A stretch of 64,000 nucleotides of DNA from Spirochaetaceae bacterium. GTDB taxonomy: Bacteria; Myxococcota_A; UBA9160; UBA4427. Made by a program: the position numbers and the translations under genes. The stretch lies in contig JACKFD010000006.1 in the NCBI GenBank assembly GCA_020632655.1, positions 248,001-312,000 on the forward strand, given 5' to 3'. Below, in pieces: positions 41,231 through 50,870 of the stretch; positions within the stretch are counted from its first letter, which is position 1; every line of letters starts with the position of its first letter. The notes beneath the pieces are model-generated. The model saw only the letters and a program-made list of their open reading frames with translations. It made no database searches and was not told where the DNA came from.

Positions 41231-42994
41231 ATGGGCGAGCCGATCCGCATCGCGAACTGCTCGGGCTTCTTCGGCGACCGGCGCAGCGGCGCCCGCGAGA
41301 TGGTCGAGGGCGGCCCGATCGACGTGCTGACGGGCGACTGGCTCGCGGAGCTCACGATGTGGATCCTCGCGCGCACGCGCGAGAAGCGACCCGGCGGCGG
41401 CTATGCCCGCACCTTCGTCTCGCAGATGGAAGACGTGATGGGCGCCTGCCTCGAGCGCGGCATCAAGGTCGTCTCGAATGCCGGGGGCCTCGACCCGGAC
41501 GGATGCGCCGATGCCGTCGCCGAGGCGGCGGCGCGCCTGGGACTCTCCCCGCGCATCGCGTACGTGCGAGGCGACGATCTGATGCCCCGCCTCGACGCGC
41601 TCGTCGCGGAGGGACGACTCCGGACCTTCGAAGGGGACGAGCCGATCGCGGACCCGGGGCGCTTCCGGACCGCGAACGCCTACCTCGGCTGCTGGGGCAT
41701 CGTCGACGCCCTCAGCCGCGGCGCCGACATCGTCGTCACGGGCCGCGTGACCGACGCCGCGGTCGTGTGCGGGCCCGCGGCCTGGCATCACGGCTGGCGT
41801 CGCGACGACTGGGACGCCCTCGCCGGCGCCGTGGTCGCGGGGCACCTGATCGAGTGCAGCAGCCAGGTCACGGGAGGCAACTACGCCTTCTTCGAGGAGG
41901 TCCCGGGCCTCTCGCATCCCGGCTTCCCCTTCGCCGAGGTCGCAGCGGACGGATCGTGCGTCATCGGCAAGCACGCGGGCACGGGGGGCGAGGTCTCGAT
42001 CGGGACGGTGACCTCGCAGCTCCTCTACGAGATCGCGGGCCCCGCCTATCACGGCCCGGACGTCACGGCGCGCTTCGACACGATCCGCCTCGAGTCCCTC
42101 GAGCGCGACCGCGTGCGCGTCTTCGGCGCGCGGGGCGAGCCGCCGCCCGAGACGCTCAAGGTCTGCATGAACCGCCTCGGCGGCTACCGCAACGACATGC
42201 GCGTCGGCCTCGCGGGCCTCGACGTCGAGGCGAAGGCCCGGGTCGTCGCGGAGGCCTTCTGGCGCGCCTGCCCCTACGGACCCGAGGACTACGAGCGCGT
42301 CACGACACGTCTGTCGCGCACGGACAAGATCGATCCGGAGACGAACGACGAGGCGATCGCCGTCTGGCACGTCGCGGTCAAGGATGTCGACCCGAAGAAG
42401 ACGGGCCGCGCGTTCTCCGACGCCGTGACCGAGCTCGCCCTCGCCTCGATCCCCGGCTTCTTCCCGATCGGGGGGGGGCCAGCGGAGGCGCGCCCCTTCG
42501 GCGTCTACGAGCCCGCGCGGATCGACGCCGGGCTCGTGTCCCAGGAGGTCGTGCTGCTCGGCGGAGAGTCGCACGCGGTCGAGTCCGTGGCGCCGCGGGG
42601 AACGGTCACGATCGTCCCGGCGAAGGGACCCGATGTTGCGCGCCCGACGGGCCCGACGCGCCGCGCGCCGATCGGGCGCGTGGTCGGCGCGCGCTCCGGA
42701 GACAAGGGCGGCAACGCGAACCTCGGGGTCTTCGTGCGGGACGACGCGGCCTGGGCGTGGCTCGACGACTTCCTCACGACCGATCGACTCGCGGCGCTGC
42801 TGCCCGAGGTCGCGGCGTTCGAGGTCGAGCGCTTCGCGTTCCCCGCTCTGCGCAGCCTCAACTTCGTGATCCACGGACTGCTCGAGGAGGGCGTCGCCGC
42901 CTCGACGCGGCAGGATGCGCAGGCCAAGAGCCTCGGCGAGTGGCTGCGTGCGCGGATCGTCGACGTACCGGTGGCCCTGCTGACGCGATCGTGA
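41231..42994 (+). CDS. AtuA-type acyclic terpene utilization family protein (DUF1446)
   Basis: Protein of 587 residues with the DUF1446/AtuA core at about residues 5-450 (ANCSGFFGDRR, SNAGGLDPDGCA, GRVTDAAVV, ECSSQVTGGNY). The C-terminal AtuA-like domain carries GARSGDKGGNANLG. In Pseudomonas AtuA is needed for citronellol/geraniol catabolism, though its reaction is not known. GGAGG is five bases before the ATG. It stands alone, convergent with the UGPase gene. Confidence 0.93.
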   Translation: MGEPIRIANCSGFFGDRRSGAREMVEGGPIDVLTGDWLAELTMWILARTREKRPGGGYARTFVSQMEDVMGACLERGIKVVSNAGGLDPDGCADAVAEAAARLGLSPRIAYVRGDDLMPRLDALVAEGRLRTFEGDEPIADPGRFRTANAYLGCWGIVDALSRGADIVVTGRVTDAAVVCGPAAWHHGWRRDDWDALAGAVVAGHLIECSSQVTGGNYAFFEEVPGLSHPGFPFAEVAADGSCVIGKHAGTGGEVSIGTVTSQLLYEIAGPAYHGPDVTARFDTIRLESLERDRVRVFGARGEPPPETLKVCMNRLGGYRNDMRVGLAGLDVEAKARVVAEAFWRACPYGPEDYERVTTRLSRTDKIDPETNDEAIAVWHVAVKDVDPKKTGRAFSDAVTELALASIPGFFPIGGGPAEARPFGVYEPARIDAGLVSQEVVLLGGESHAVESVAPRGTVTIVPAKGPDVARPTGPTRRAPIGRVVGARSGDKGGNANLGVFVRDDAAWAWLDDFLTTDRLAALLPEVAAFEVERFAFPALRSLNFVIHGLLEEGVAASTRQDAQAKSLGEWLRARIVDVPVALLTRS

Positions 42995-43036
42995 ACGGCT
43001 TCGGACCCGGACCGACGCCGTTCGTCGGGCGCTGCG

Positions 43037-44452
43037 TCAGCCGACGAGACGCCTGCCCCGCTCGATCACGACGGGTAGGTCGGAGGCGGTCTCGAGCCGG
43101 ACCTCCCCTTCGATCGTGACGTCCGCGCCGAAACGATGGTCCCCTTCGATCGAGAGGCGACGACACCGCCTGAGCGAGGGCGCACCGTGCGGGAAGCGCG
43201 CCTCGAGATCGTCGATCCGCGCGTAGTAGCGTGGATCGAGCTCGATCACCCGGAGCCGGTTCGCCTCGGCGTCCACGGGCACCATGCGCGCATCCTCCGA
43301 GAGCGCGTAGGCGTCGGACCAGAGCGTGAGCAGATCGCTCGTCGTCTTGACCGGCGCGAAGCGCTCCCGCGGCACGAGGATCGCCTGCGCCCCGTCGAAG
43401 CACTCGATGGCCGAGCCCATCGCCGTCTCGAGCTGGTAGCAGCGCGGGCTCGAGTCGTCGCTCGGCGATACGCGCTTCTCGTTGCGGATCACCGGGAGTG
43501 CCAGGCCTTCCGGCGAACGGTCGAGCACCTCCGCCAGGGCGTCGAGGTCGAGCCAGAGGTTGTTGGTGTTGAAGAAGCGATGACGCTCGACGTCCTGGAA
43601 GGCCGGGAGGTCCGCCTCGGGACATTGCGCCACCTCACGCAGCACGAGCCGCCCTTCGCGTCGGGCGAGATGCCCGCCCTTGCGGTCGGAGGCCGTGCGC
43701 GACGCGACCTCCATCGCGAAGGGCAGGCCCGACTCGGCGACCCAGCCCAGGATGCGCGGATCGAGCACGGCGCCGAGGTTGTCTGCATTCGACACGAACG
43801 CGTAGCGGATGCCCGCCGCGCGCAGCTTCCCGAGCATGCCCGAGCTCGCGAGGGCGATGTAGAGATCCCCGTGGCCGGGCGGGCACCAGGCCAGGTCGTC
43901 GTCGTCGGGCCACTCGATGGGCTGGCCCGTCTCGGCATGGACCCGCGGCACCTTGTGCTGCAGGAAGTCGAGGGGCACGCGCGACTCGAGCCCGACGTAG
44001 CGGGCGAGCGCCGCGAGGGAGTCGTCGCGCGTGCGGTAGCTGTTCATCAGCACGAGCGGCAGCTCGCAGCGCCAATGCTCGCGCTGCCAGAGGATCTGCC
44101 GGGCGATCAGGTCGAGGAACGAGACGCCCGGCCGGATCGGCAGCAGGCTCTTCGCCCGCGACAGGCCCATGCTCGTGCCGAGTCCACCGTTCAGCTTGAT
44201 CACGACCGTCCGGTTGGCGACGGCTCGACCCGCGTCGGCGTAGGCCTCCAGCCCCTCGAGCGAAGGCAGGGACGCGACCGGCTCGATCGACGCCTCGGGC
44301 ATCGTCGTCGCTCCCCCCTCGGCGACGAAGCGGAGGGCGCGCAGGAACGCCTGGGTCGCGATCTCCGGCAGACCGGCCTCGCGCATGCGGGCCGTGAAGC
44401 GATCGATGGTCTGCCGGTCGAGTGCGGCCGGCGCGCGCGACCCTTGCGTCAA
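43037..44452 (-). CDS. UTP--glucose-1-phosphate uridylyltransferase, UDPGP type
   Basis: Eukaryotic-type UGPase of 471 residues, making UDP-glucose from UTP and glucose-1-phosphate. Marks are VIKLNGGLGTSMG, CPPGHGDLYIAL, AFVSNADNLGA and the C-terminal left-handed beta-helix (IEGDHRFGADVTIEGEV). It is unrelated to bacterial GalU. The start chosen is TTG 44452, with AGGAGGG upstream at good distance. An in-frame ATG at 44475 lacks an RBS. Confidence 0.9.
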   Translation of the reverse strand: MTQGSRAPAALDRQTIDRFTARMREAGLPEIATQAFLRALRFVAEGGATTMPEASIEPVASLPSLEGLEAYADAGRAVANRTVVIKLNGGLGTSMGLSRAKSLLPIRPGVSFLDLIARQILWQREHWRCELPLVLMNSYRTRDDSLAALARYVGLESRVPLDFLQHKVPRVHAETGQPIEWPDDDDLAWCPPGHGDLYIALASSGMLGKLRAAGIRYAFVSNADNLGAVLDPRILGWVAESGLPFAMEVASRTASDRKGGHLARREGRLVLREVAQCPEADLPAFQDVERHRFFNTNNLWLDLDALAEVLDRSPEGLALPVIRNEKRVSPSDDSSPRCYQLETAMGSAIECFDGAQAILVPRERFAPVKTTSDLLTLWSDAYALSEDARMVPVDAEANRLRVIELDPRYYARIDDLEARFPHGAPSLRRCRRLSIEGDHRFGADVTIEGEVRLETASDLPVVIERGRRLVG

Positions 44453-44749
44453 GACTGCTCCCTCCTGATCCATCCGTTCGACGCGCGGCCGTCGGGGCGC
44501 GCAGTCGCTTCGCGCGTCCACGCGCGGCGACCCGACGCCGCTCGCGTCGCTTCGACCGGTCCGGGCCGACGCTTGCGGGGATTCCCGCCTCGGAGTTCCC
44601 GTGTGGACACGATCGGTGACGCGCGAGGGCGCGCGAAGGCCGCGACAGGCTAGCTTCTCCCGGTGCCCGATGGGCCGGCGCCGACGGGATGCCCCGATGG
44701 GCCGAGCTCCGCCCAGATTGGAAGCCCGCTGACCTCACGGAGACCGCAT

Positions 44750-46006
44750 TTGGCCGGCCAGAAGATCCGCATCGACGACCTCGCGAAGCCCGTCCTGAGC
44801 GACGCCCAGAAGGCAGCCGTCGCCTATGGCGAGCGCGTCGAGACCGACCTCTCGACGAAGGCCGTGCTCGAGGCCGCGGTCGAGCGCACGGGCCTCGAGG
44901 ACTTCGGGGCCGACGACTTCCACGAGCGCCTCGATCTCTGGCTCGCGTGCGCCGACGAGCCGAACCGCACGGGCCTCGGCCGCATGATCCATTTCAACGA
45001 CTGCGTGCGCTATGCGGCGACGCGCTTGCGAATCCGCGACTACCTGAAGCAGCACCCGGAAATCCACGACGTGAAGATCGAGCGCCCGATCATCGTGATC
45101 GGCCTGCCCCGCTCGGGCACGACGCATCTCGTGAACCTGATCGCGGCGGACCAGCGACTGCGATCGATGCCGCTCTGGGAGGGGCAGGAGCCCGTCCCCG
45201 TCCCGGGTGAAGTGCCCGACGCGGACGGGCACGACGGTCGCTGGCATCGCTGCAACGAGGTCTGGCAGAACATGCGGAGCAACTCGCCGCTGCTGGCCGC
45301 GATGCATCCGATGGAGCCCGACCACATCCACGAGGAGCTCGAGTTCCTGCTCCCGGACTTCACGAGCTACAACATCGAATGGGTCGTACGCGCGCCGAAA
45401 TGGCGCGACTACTACCTCGCCCACGACCAGACACCCCACTACCAGGGCGCCCTCCTCGAAGGTCTGCAGATCCTGCAGTACCACATGCCGCGGGAGCGCT
45501 GGGTGCTGAAGTGCCCGCAGCACCTCGAACAGATCGGGCCACTCATGAAGACCTTCCCGGACGCGACGATCGTCGTGACCCATCGCGACCCGGTCTCGGT
45601 CATCCAGTCCGCCGCGACGATGCTCGCCTACGGGGCGCGCACCAGCTATCGGTCGACCGATCCCGAGTGGTACCTCGAGTACTGGCACGACCGCGTGCGC
45701 AGACTGCTCGAGGCGTCGGTGCGGGATCGCCACCTGCTGCCCTCGGACCGCACGATCGACGTGCTCTTCCACGAGTTCATGGCGGACGACGTCGCCATGG
45801 TCGAGAAGATCTACGACGTCGCGGGGCTGCCGATGACGAACGACGCGCGGCGCCAGATCGACGAGTACATGGTGGCGCACCCGCGCGGCAAGGACGGACA
45901 GGTCGTCTACGACCTGCGGGCCGACTTCGGCGCGGACCCGGCGGAGCTGCGCCGGGCCTTCGACTTCTACTTCGACCGCTTCGACGTGCGCGTCGAGGTC
46001 AAGTAG
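44750..46006 (+). CDS. Sulfotransferase family protein
   Basis: PAPS-dependent sulfotransferase-like protein of 418 residues. The 5'-phosphosulfate loop is GLPRSGTTHLVNL, and the 3'-phosphate motif is THRDPVSVIQSAATM. It has a helical N-terminal region (STKAVLEAAVERTGLEDFG) common to a group abundant in uncultured bacteria. TTG at 44750 is the likely start, with GGAGA seven bases upstream. The end overlaps the convergent NTF2-like gene by eight bases. The acceptor is unknown. Confidence 0.9.
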   Translation: MAGQKIRIDDLAKPVLSDAQKAAVAYGERVETDLSTKAVLEAAVERTGLEDFGADDFHERLDLWLACADEPNRTGLGRMIHFNDCVRYAATRLRIRDYLKQHPEIHDVKIERPIIVIGLPRSGTTHLVNLIAADQRLRSMPLWEGQEPVPVPGEVPDADGHDGRWHRCNEVWQNMRSNSPLLAAMHPMEPDHIHEELEFLLPDFTSYNIEWVVRAPKWRDYYLAHDQTPHYQGALLEGLQILQYHMPRERWVLKCPQHLEQIGPLMKTFPDATIVVTHRDPVSVIQSAATMLAYGARTSYRSTDPEWYLEYWHDRVRRLLEASVRDRHLLPSDRTIDVLFHEFMADDVAMVEKIYDVAGLPMTNDARRQIDEYMVAHPRGKDGQVVYDLRADFGADPAELRRAFDFYFDRFDVRVEVK

Positions 46007-46520
46007 AGCGCGCCCCGGTCATCGGAAGGAGCGCAAAGGAGAGGTCCCGCTCGTCCCGACTCGAGCCGGCCGAGACGTCGGCGCGTTCGAGCGGGAGGCT
46101 GCTCGAGAGGTCGAGCAGATGGATGCGATGGTCGATGGCCCAGCGGCCGCCGCGCCGCGACCAGCGATCGAGGTAGCGACCGCGCCCCACGAGCTCCCGT
46201 TGTCGCCCCGCGGCGTCGGGCTTCGTCCAGAGCACGACCGTCACATAGGACTCGCTCGAAGCCCGGTCGCCGTCGAGCTCGATCAGGACGTTCGTGATCT
46301 GATGCGAGTGCCGCTCCATCGCCTCGTGCGCCGTCCAGACCCAATCGACGAAGCCCCGTCCCGTTCCCTCGAAGATCCCGTCGTAGAAGGCCGTCCCCCC
46401 ATCGTGCCAGACGGCGTAGGCCATCTCCTTGTCCATGCGGTCGAGTCCGCGGCAGTAGCGCGAGAGCACGTCGCGGATCGCCTGCTGGTCGAGCAACGCA
46501 CGCAGTCCGGAATCGGACAT
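45999..46520 (-). CDS. NTF2/SnoaL-like protein (SnoaL_4)
   Basis: Protein of 173 residues with the alpha+beta-cone fold. ALLDQQAIRDVLSRYCRGLDRMD is the diagnostic first helix of this subgroup, which includes ring-hydroxylating dioxygenase beta-subunit and scytalone dehydratase relatives. GGAGGAAGG gives the RBS for the ATG at 46520. A TAGATT element lies 47 bases upstream. It has a polar tail of about 30 residues outside the fold. Confidence 0.9.
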   Translation of the reverse strand: MSDSGLRALLDQQAIRDVLSRYCRGLDRMDKEMAYAVWHDGGTAFYDGIFEGTGRGFVDWVWTAHEAMERHSHQITNVLIELDGDRASSESYVTVVLWTKPDAAGRQRELVGRGRYLDRWSRRGGRWAIDHRIHLLDLSSSLPLERADVSAGSSRDERDLSFALLPMTGARST

Positions 46521-46567
46521 CCTTCCTCCCATCCGCGGTCACGAGGGGACCGGACCGCACGCCCCGG

Positions 46568-46573
46568 AATCTA
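46568..46573 (-). promoter_or_regulatory. Candidate -10 element TAGATT
   Basis: The minus strand reads GGATTAGATTCC, 47 bases upstream of the NTF2-like ATG. It matches TATAAT in four of six places and belongs to the TAGAnT set in this window. Confidence 0.4.
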
Positions 46574-46670
46574 ATCCAGGCGACGTCGTTCGGGAGAGTC
46601 GCAGACGATCGACTGGGCTAGCGTGCGAGCGATCGGCACGCCTCCTCTCCCCTCGTGCCCGGGAGACCCC

Positions 46671-48836
46671 ATGCCCGCCCCGCTGCTCGCTTCCTCGATC
46701 CACCGGCCCGCGCGGCGCACCGCCTTCGTCGTCCCCGCACGGCGCGCTCCCCTGGCCGTGCCCGCGCCCTGCGTCATGCCCGTCCTCGCGGCGCTGCTCG
46801 TCGCCCTCGGCGCCTGCTCGACGCAGGACGAAGCGTCGACGAAGACCGACGAGACGACTGCGGCCGCGAGCGCGAGCGACGGAACCGCGAGCGGAAGCGA
46901 TCGCCCCCTCGCGCCTTCGGGCCGTCCCTACAGCGAGGAGCGCGAGGCCTGCCTCGATCGCGATCCCGAGCGCCGCGCGTTGTGGGGCGAGCTGCACGTG
47001 CACTCGACGCTCTCGATGGACGCCTGGATGTGGGACGTGCGGAACGGCCCGGACGACACCTACCGCTTCGGCAAGGGCGAGGAGGTGCTGCTCCCGCCCC
47101 TCGACGCCGAGGGACGACCGACGCGTCCCGCACGCCTCGAACGTCCCCTCGACTTCGCCGCACTGACCGATCACGCCTCCTTCCAGGGCGAGGTCGCGCT
47201 CTGCACGCGACCCGGCTCCGAGGCCTACGACACGCCCGGGTGTCGGATCTTCCGCGACGAGGCGCAGCCCGTGAACGCGACGGTCGACGCCTTCACCGCA
47301 CGCATGAGCACGATCTCCGGCGCCCTCGACCCGCTCTCGATCGTGCCACGAAGGAATCCCGAGCTCTGCGGCGAGGACGGCGCTCGTTGCCGAGGCATGA
47401 TGCGCACGGTCTGGGAGGAGCAGCAGGCCGCGGCCGAGCGCCACTACGACCGCTCGGCGCAGTGTCGCTTCACGACCTTCCCCGCCTACGAGTACACGGC
47501 GACTCCCGGCCTCGCGAAGGTCCATCACAACGTAATCTTCCGGAACGAGAACGTGCCCGCAGCGCCGATTCCGTGGGTCGACGTGCCCGACGTCTACGAC
47601 CTCTGGGAGGGACTGCGCACGCAGTGCACGAACGCCGGGATCGGCTGCGACGTCGTCACCCTCCCCCACAACTCGAACCTGAGCAACGGCAACATGTTCG
47701 CCGTCACCGGGCGCGACCTGCCCCTCGAGACCCAGCGCGCGCGCGCGATGCTGCGTGCGGACCTCGAGCGACTCGTCGAGATCTCCCAGATCAAGGGCGA
47801 CTCCGAGTGTCGCAATGGCCTCTGGAACGTCTTCGGCGCGACCGACGAGTTCTGCGGCTACGAAGAATGGCGCAAGCCCGACTCGGAGGACTGCCAGGAG
47901 GGCACGGGCCGCGGTGCGCTGCTCGACCAGGGCTGCGTCTCGCGCACGGACTACGTGCGTTACGCGCTGCTCGAGGGCTTCCGCGAGGAGCAGCGGCTCG
48001 GCGTGAACCCCTACAAGCTCGGAATCATCGCAGCGACGGACACGCACAACGCCACCCCCGGCGACGTCGAGGAGTACTCCTACCAGGGCTGGCAGGGTGC
48101 AGCCGACGCGACGATCCAGCAGCGCCTCGATCCCGGTACGAGCCCGATCAATGCGACGAACTCGCTGATGTCGAGCCCGGGCGGACTCGCCGGCGTGTGG
48201 GCCGAGGAGAACTCCCGCGACGCGATCTTCGACGCGCTGAAGCGCCGCGAGACCTTCGGCACGAGTGGCCCGCGCATCACGGCGCGATTCTTCGGCGGTT
48301 GGGACTACCCGGCGGAGCTCTGCGGCGACGCGGACCTCGTACGGAGGGGCTATGCGCAGGGCGTACCGATGGGCGGCGATCTGCCGCCCGCGCCGGAAGG
48401 TGCGAATGCACCCGTCTTCGTCGTGAGCGCGCTGCGCGACGTCGGCATTCCCGAGCATCCGGGTGGCCAGCTCCAGCGCGCCCAGGTCGTGAAGGGCTGG
48501 GTCGATGCCGAGGGCCACTTCCAGCAGCGCGTCTACGACGTGGCGGGCGGGGCGAACGAGGCGAGCGTCGATCCGGCGACGTGCGAGCCCGTCGGCGCCG
48601 GCCACGACGCCCTCTGCACGGTCTGGCGGGATCCCGACTTCGACGCCGCCACGAACGCGGTCTACTACGTCCGCGTGCTCGAGAACCCGAGCTGCCGATG
48701 GTCCGCGCGGCAATGCCTCGAGCTGCCGGAGGCCGAGCGCCCCCCGTCGTGTCGGAACGGCGCCGTGCCGACAACGATCCAGGAGCGCCTCTGGACCTCG
48801 CCGATCTGGTATTCGGCGGAGGCGCCGCGGGCATGA
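46671..48836 (+). CDS. DUF3604 lipoprotein
   Basis: Exported protein of 721 residues. A long N-region precedes a hydrophobic segment and lipobox LGAC, followed by a low-complexity Ser/Thr/Ala linker. The DUF3604 core shows PHP-like metal motifs: GELHVHSTLSMDAW, FAALTDHA, TLPHNSNLS and AATDTHNATPG. Many Cys pairs (for example GIGCDVV, ELCGEDGARCRGM) suggest disulfides in the periplasm. The family is a predicted metal-dependent hydrolase of unknown substrate. Its stop overlaps the ATG of a paralogue. Confidence 0.92.
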   Translation: MPAPLLASSIHRPARRTAFVVPARRAPLAVPAPCVMPVLAALLVALGACSTQDEASTKTDETTAAASASDGTASGSDRPLAPSGRPYSEEREACLDRDPERRALWGELHVHSTLSMDAWMWDVRNGPDDTYRFGKGEEVLLPPLDAEGRPTRPARLERPLDFAALTDHASFQGEVALCTRPGSEAYDTPGCRIFRDEAQPVNATVDAFTARMSTISGALDPLSIVPRRNPELCGEDGARCRGMMRTVWEEQQAAAERHYDRSAQCRFTTFPAYEYTATPGLAKVHHNVIFRNENVPAAPIPWVDVPDVYDLWEGLRTQCTNAGIGCDVVTLPHNSNLSNGNMFAVTGRDLPLETQRARAMLRADLERLVEISQIKGDSECRNGLWNVFGATDEFCGYEEWRKPDSEDCQEGTGRGALLDQGCVSRTDYVRYALLEGFREEQRLGVNPYKLGIIAATDTHNATPGDVEEYSYQGWQGAADATIQQRLDPGTSPINATNSLMSSPGGLAGVWAEENSRDAIFDALKRRETFGTSGPRITARFFGGWDYPAELCGDADLVRRGYAQGVPMGGDLPPAPEGANAPVFVVSALRDVGIPEHPGGQLQRAQVVKGWVDAEGHFQQRVYDVAGGANEASVDPATCEPVGAGHDALCTVWRDPDFDAATNAVYYVRVLENPSCRWSARQCLELPEAERPPSCRNGAVPTTIQERLWTSPIWYSAEAPRA

Positions 48837-50866
48837 GGAAGGAAGGCCGTGAACGACGAATGCAGTGGGTGCTCCGGGGGCTGGCCCTAAGCGCGGCGCT
48901 GCTCGCGACGAGCCTGGTCGCTGCACGCGACGACGCGGCCGGCCCGGTGAAAGCCGTGGCGGCCGAGTCCGCAGGCGGCGAGGCAGTCCCCACGATCGCC
49001 CCCCCGAGCACGACCGATCCTGCCCACGCGCTGCGTCGGTCCGAGGAGCGTGCGCCGTGCCAGGACTACACACCCCTGCGTCGCCCCTTCTTCGGCGACC
49101 TGCACGTCCATACGGCCCGCTCCCAGGACGCCTCGACCCAGGACACCCGCGTCACGCCGCGCGAGGCCTATCTCTTCGCCCGCGGCGAGGCCCTCGGCAT
49201 CCAGCCCTTCGACGCGGACGGGCGCTCGCTCCGCACGGTGCAGCTCGACCGCGCCCTCGACTTCGCCGCGGTCACGGACCACGCCGAGCAGATCGGCGAG
49301 GTCCACCTCTGCCGGACCCCCGGCGCACCGGGCCACGGCTCCCTCGTCTGCCGGCTCTACCGCCGCTTCCCGCGGATCGCGTTCTTCGTGATGAACGGGC
49401 GCTATTCGATCCTCGGCACGCGCTGGGGCTTCTGCGGCGAGGGGGGCCGCGACTGTCTCGAGGCCGCCGGCGTCGTCTGGCAGGAGCATCAGCAGGCCGC
49501 CGAGGAGGCCTACGACCGATCGCAGGACTGCGCCTTCACGAGCCTCGTCGCCTACGAGTGGACCGCCTACGGTCACGACGGCGGACACCTCCATCGCAAC
49601 GTCGTCTTCCGCAACGAACGCGTGCCGCGGCTGCCGATCAGCTCGATGGAGACGGGCCCCATGGCGGTCCATCTCTGGACCGCTCTCGACGCCGAGTGCC
49701 GGGACGCGGGTACGGGCTGCGAGGCGGTCACGATCCCGCACAACTCGAATTGGAGCGTCGGCTCCGCGTTCACCTCGGCGCAGCTACCCGGCGAAGAGGT
49801 CACGGCGGAGGAGGCCGCGATCCGCGCCCGCTACGACCGACTGGTCGAGATCATGCAGCACAAGGGCGAGAGCGAGTGTGCGATCTCGCCCGGTGTGACC
49901 GACGAGGGCTGCAGCTTCGAGAAGGCGCCGGATCCGCTGAACCCGATCGGGGACGACGGCGCGAATCCGATCGACTTCGCACGGGACGCCCTCAAGCGCG
50001 GCCTCGAGCTCGCGCCCCGCCTCGGCACGAATCCCTTCCGCTTCGGCGTCATCGGGAGCACGGATACGCATCTCGGTACGCCGGGCCTCGTGAAGGAGCG
50101 CGGCTTCCCCGGACACGGGGGCGCCGGCAAGCCCGGTACCACCGCCCTCGAGCCGGGCTTCCCGGACGTGACGACGCTCAATCCGGGCGGCCTCGCCGTG
50201 CTGTGGGCCGAGGAGAACGGGCGCGATGCGCTCTTCGACGCGATGGTGCGCAAGGAGGCGTACGCGACGAGCGGCACGCGACCGACGCTGCGCTTCTTCG
50301 CCGGTTGGGACTTCGAGGCGGAGGACTGTGCGGCGGCCGAGCCCGCAGCAGAAGGCTATGCGCGGGGCGTGCCCATGGGCGGGGACCTGCCGACGCGACC
50401 CGAGACGGCGACGGCCCCGCGCTTCCTCGTCGCGGCGAGCCGCGATCCGCATCCGAACGGAGGTGATCTCGAGCGCCTCGAGATCGTGAAGGGCTGGGTC
50501 GAGGACGGGGAGCGGCTTGAGCGGGTGTTGACCGTCGCCGGGGGACCGAACGGCGCGGACGTCGACGTCACGACCTGCGAGCGACGCGGTCGCGGCGCCG
50601 CCGGCCTCTGCACGGTCTGGACCGATCCCGACTTCGATCCAGCGGAGCCGGCCTTCTACTATGCGCGCCTGCGCGAGAACCCGAGCTGCCGATGGACGCA
50701 GTGGGCCTGTGTCGACGCCGGCGTCGTCTGCTCCGATCCGTCGAGCCTGCGCGAGGGCTACGAGGCCTGCTGCACGGGGGAGCTGCCGGCGACGATCCAG
50801 GAGCGGGCCTGGAGCTCCCCGATCTGGTACACGCCGGAGGCGGCTCGAGACGACGCGGGCGCCTGA
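48833..50866 (+). CDS. DUF3604 exported protein, paralogue
   Basis: Protein of 677 residues, clearly homologous to the preceding gene product over its full length. Metal motifs are FGDLHVHTARSQDA, FAAVTDHAE, TIPHNSNWS and GSTDTHLGTPG. It has a Sec signal (VLRGLALSAALLATSLVAA) without a lipobox, so it should be soluble in the periplasm. The ATG at 48833 overlaps the previous TGA. The ATG at 48860 is closer to the signal sequence and is an alternative. Confidence 0.92.
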   Translation: MRKEGRERRMQWVLRGLALSAALLATSLVAARDDAAGPVKAVAAESAGGEAVPTIAPPSTTDPAHALRRSEERAPCQDYTPLRRPFFGDLHVHTARSQDASTQDTRVTPREAYLFARGEALGIQPFDADGRSLRTVQLDRALDFAAVTDHAEQIGEVHLCRTPGAPGHGSLVCRLYRRFPRIAFFVMNGRYSILGTRWGFCGEGGRDCLEAAGVVWQEHQQAAEEAYDRSQDCAFTSLVAYEWTAYGHDGGHLHRNVVFRNERVPRLPISSMETGPMAVHLWTALDAECRDAGTGCEAVTIPHNSNWSVGSAFTSAQLPGEEVTAEEAAIRARYDRLVEIMQHKGESECAISPGVTDEGCSFEKAPDPLNPIGDDGANPIDFARDALKRGLELAPRLGTNPFRFGVIGSTDTHLGTPGLVKERGFPGHGGAGKPGTTALEPGFPDVTTLNPGGLAVLWAEENGRDALFDAMVRKEAYATSGTRPTLRFFAGWDFEAEDCAAAEPAAEGYARGVPMGGDLPTRPETATAPRFLVAASRDPHPNGGDLERLEIVKGWVEDGERLERVLTVAGGPNGADVDVTTCERRGRGAAGLCTVWTDPDFDPAEPAFYYARLRENPSCRWTQWACVDAGVVCSDPSSLREGYEACCTGELPATIQERAWSSPIWYTPEAARDDAGA

Positions 50867-50870
50867 GCGT

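Noticed and set aside
46619..46624. TAGCGT upstream of the DUF3604 gene as another -10 element
   Set aside because: It matches the TAGAnT set poorly and could not be told from chance.
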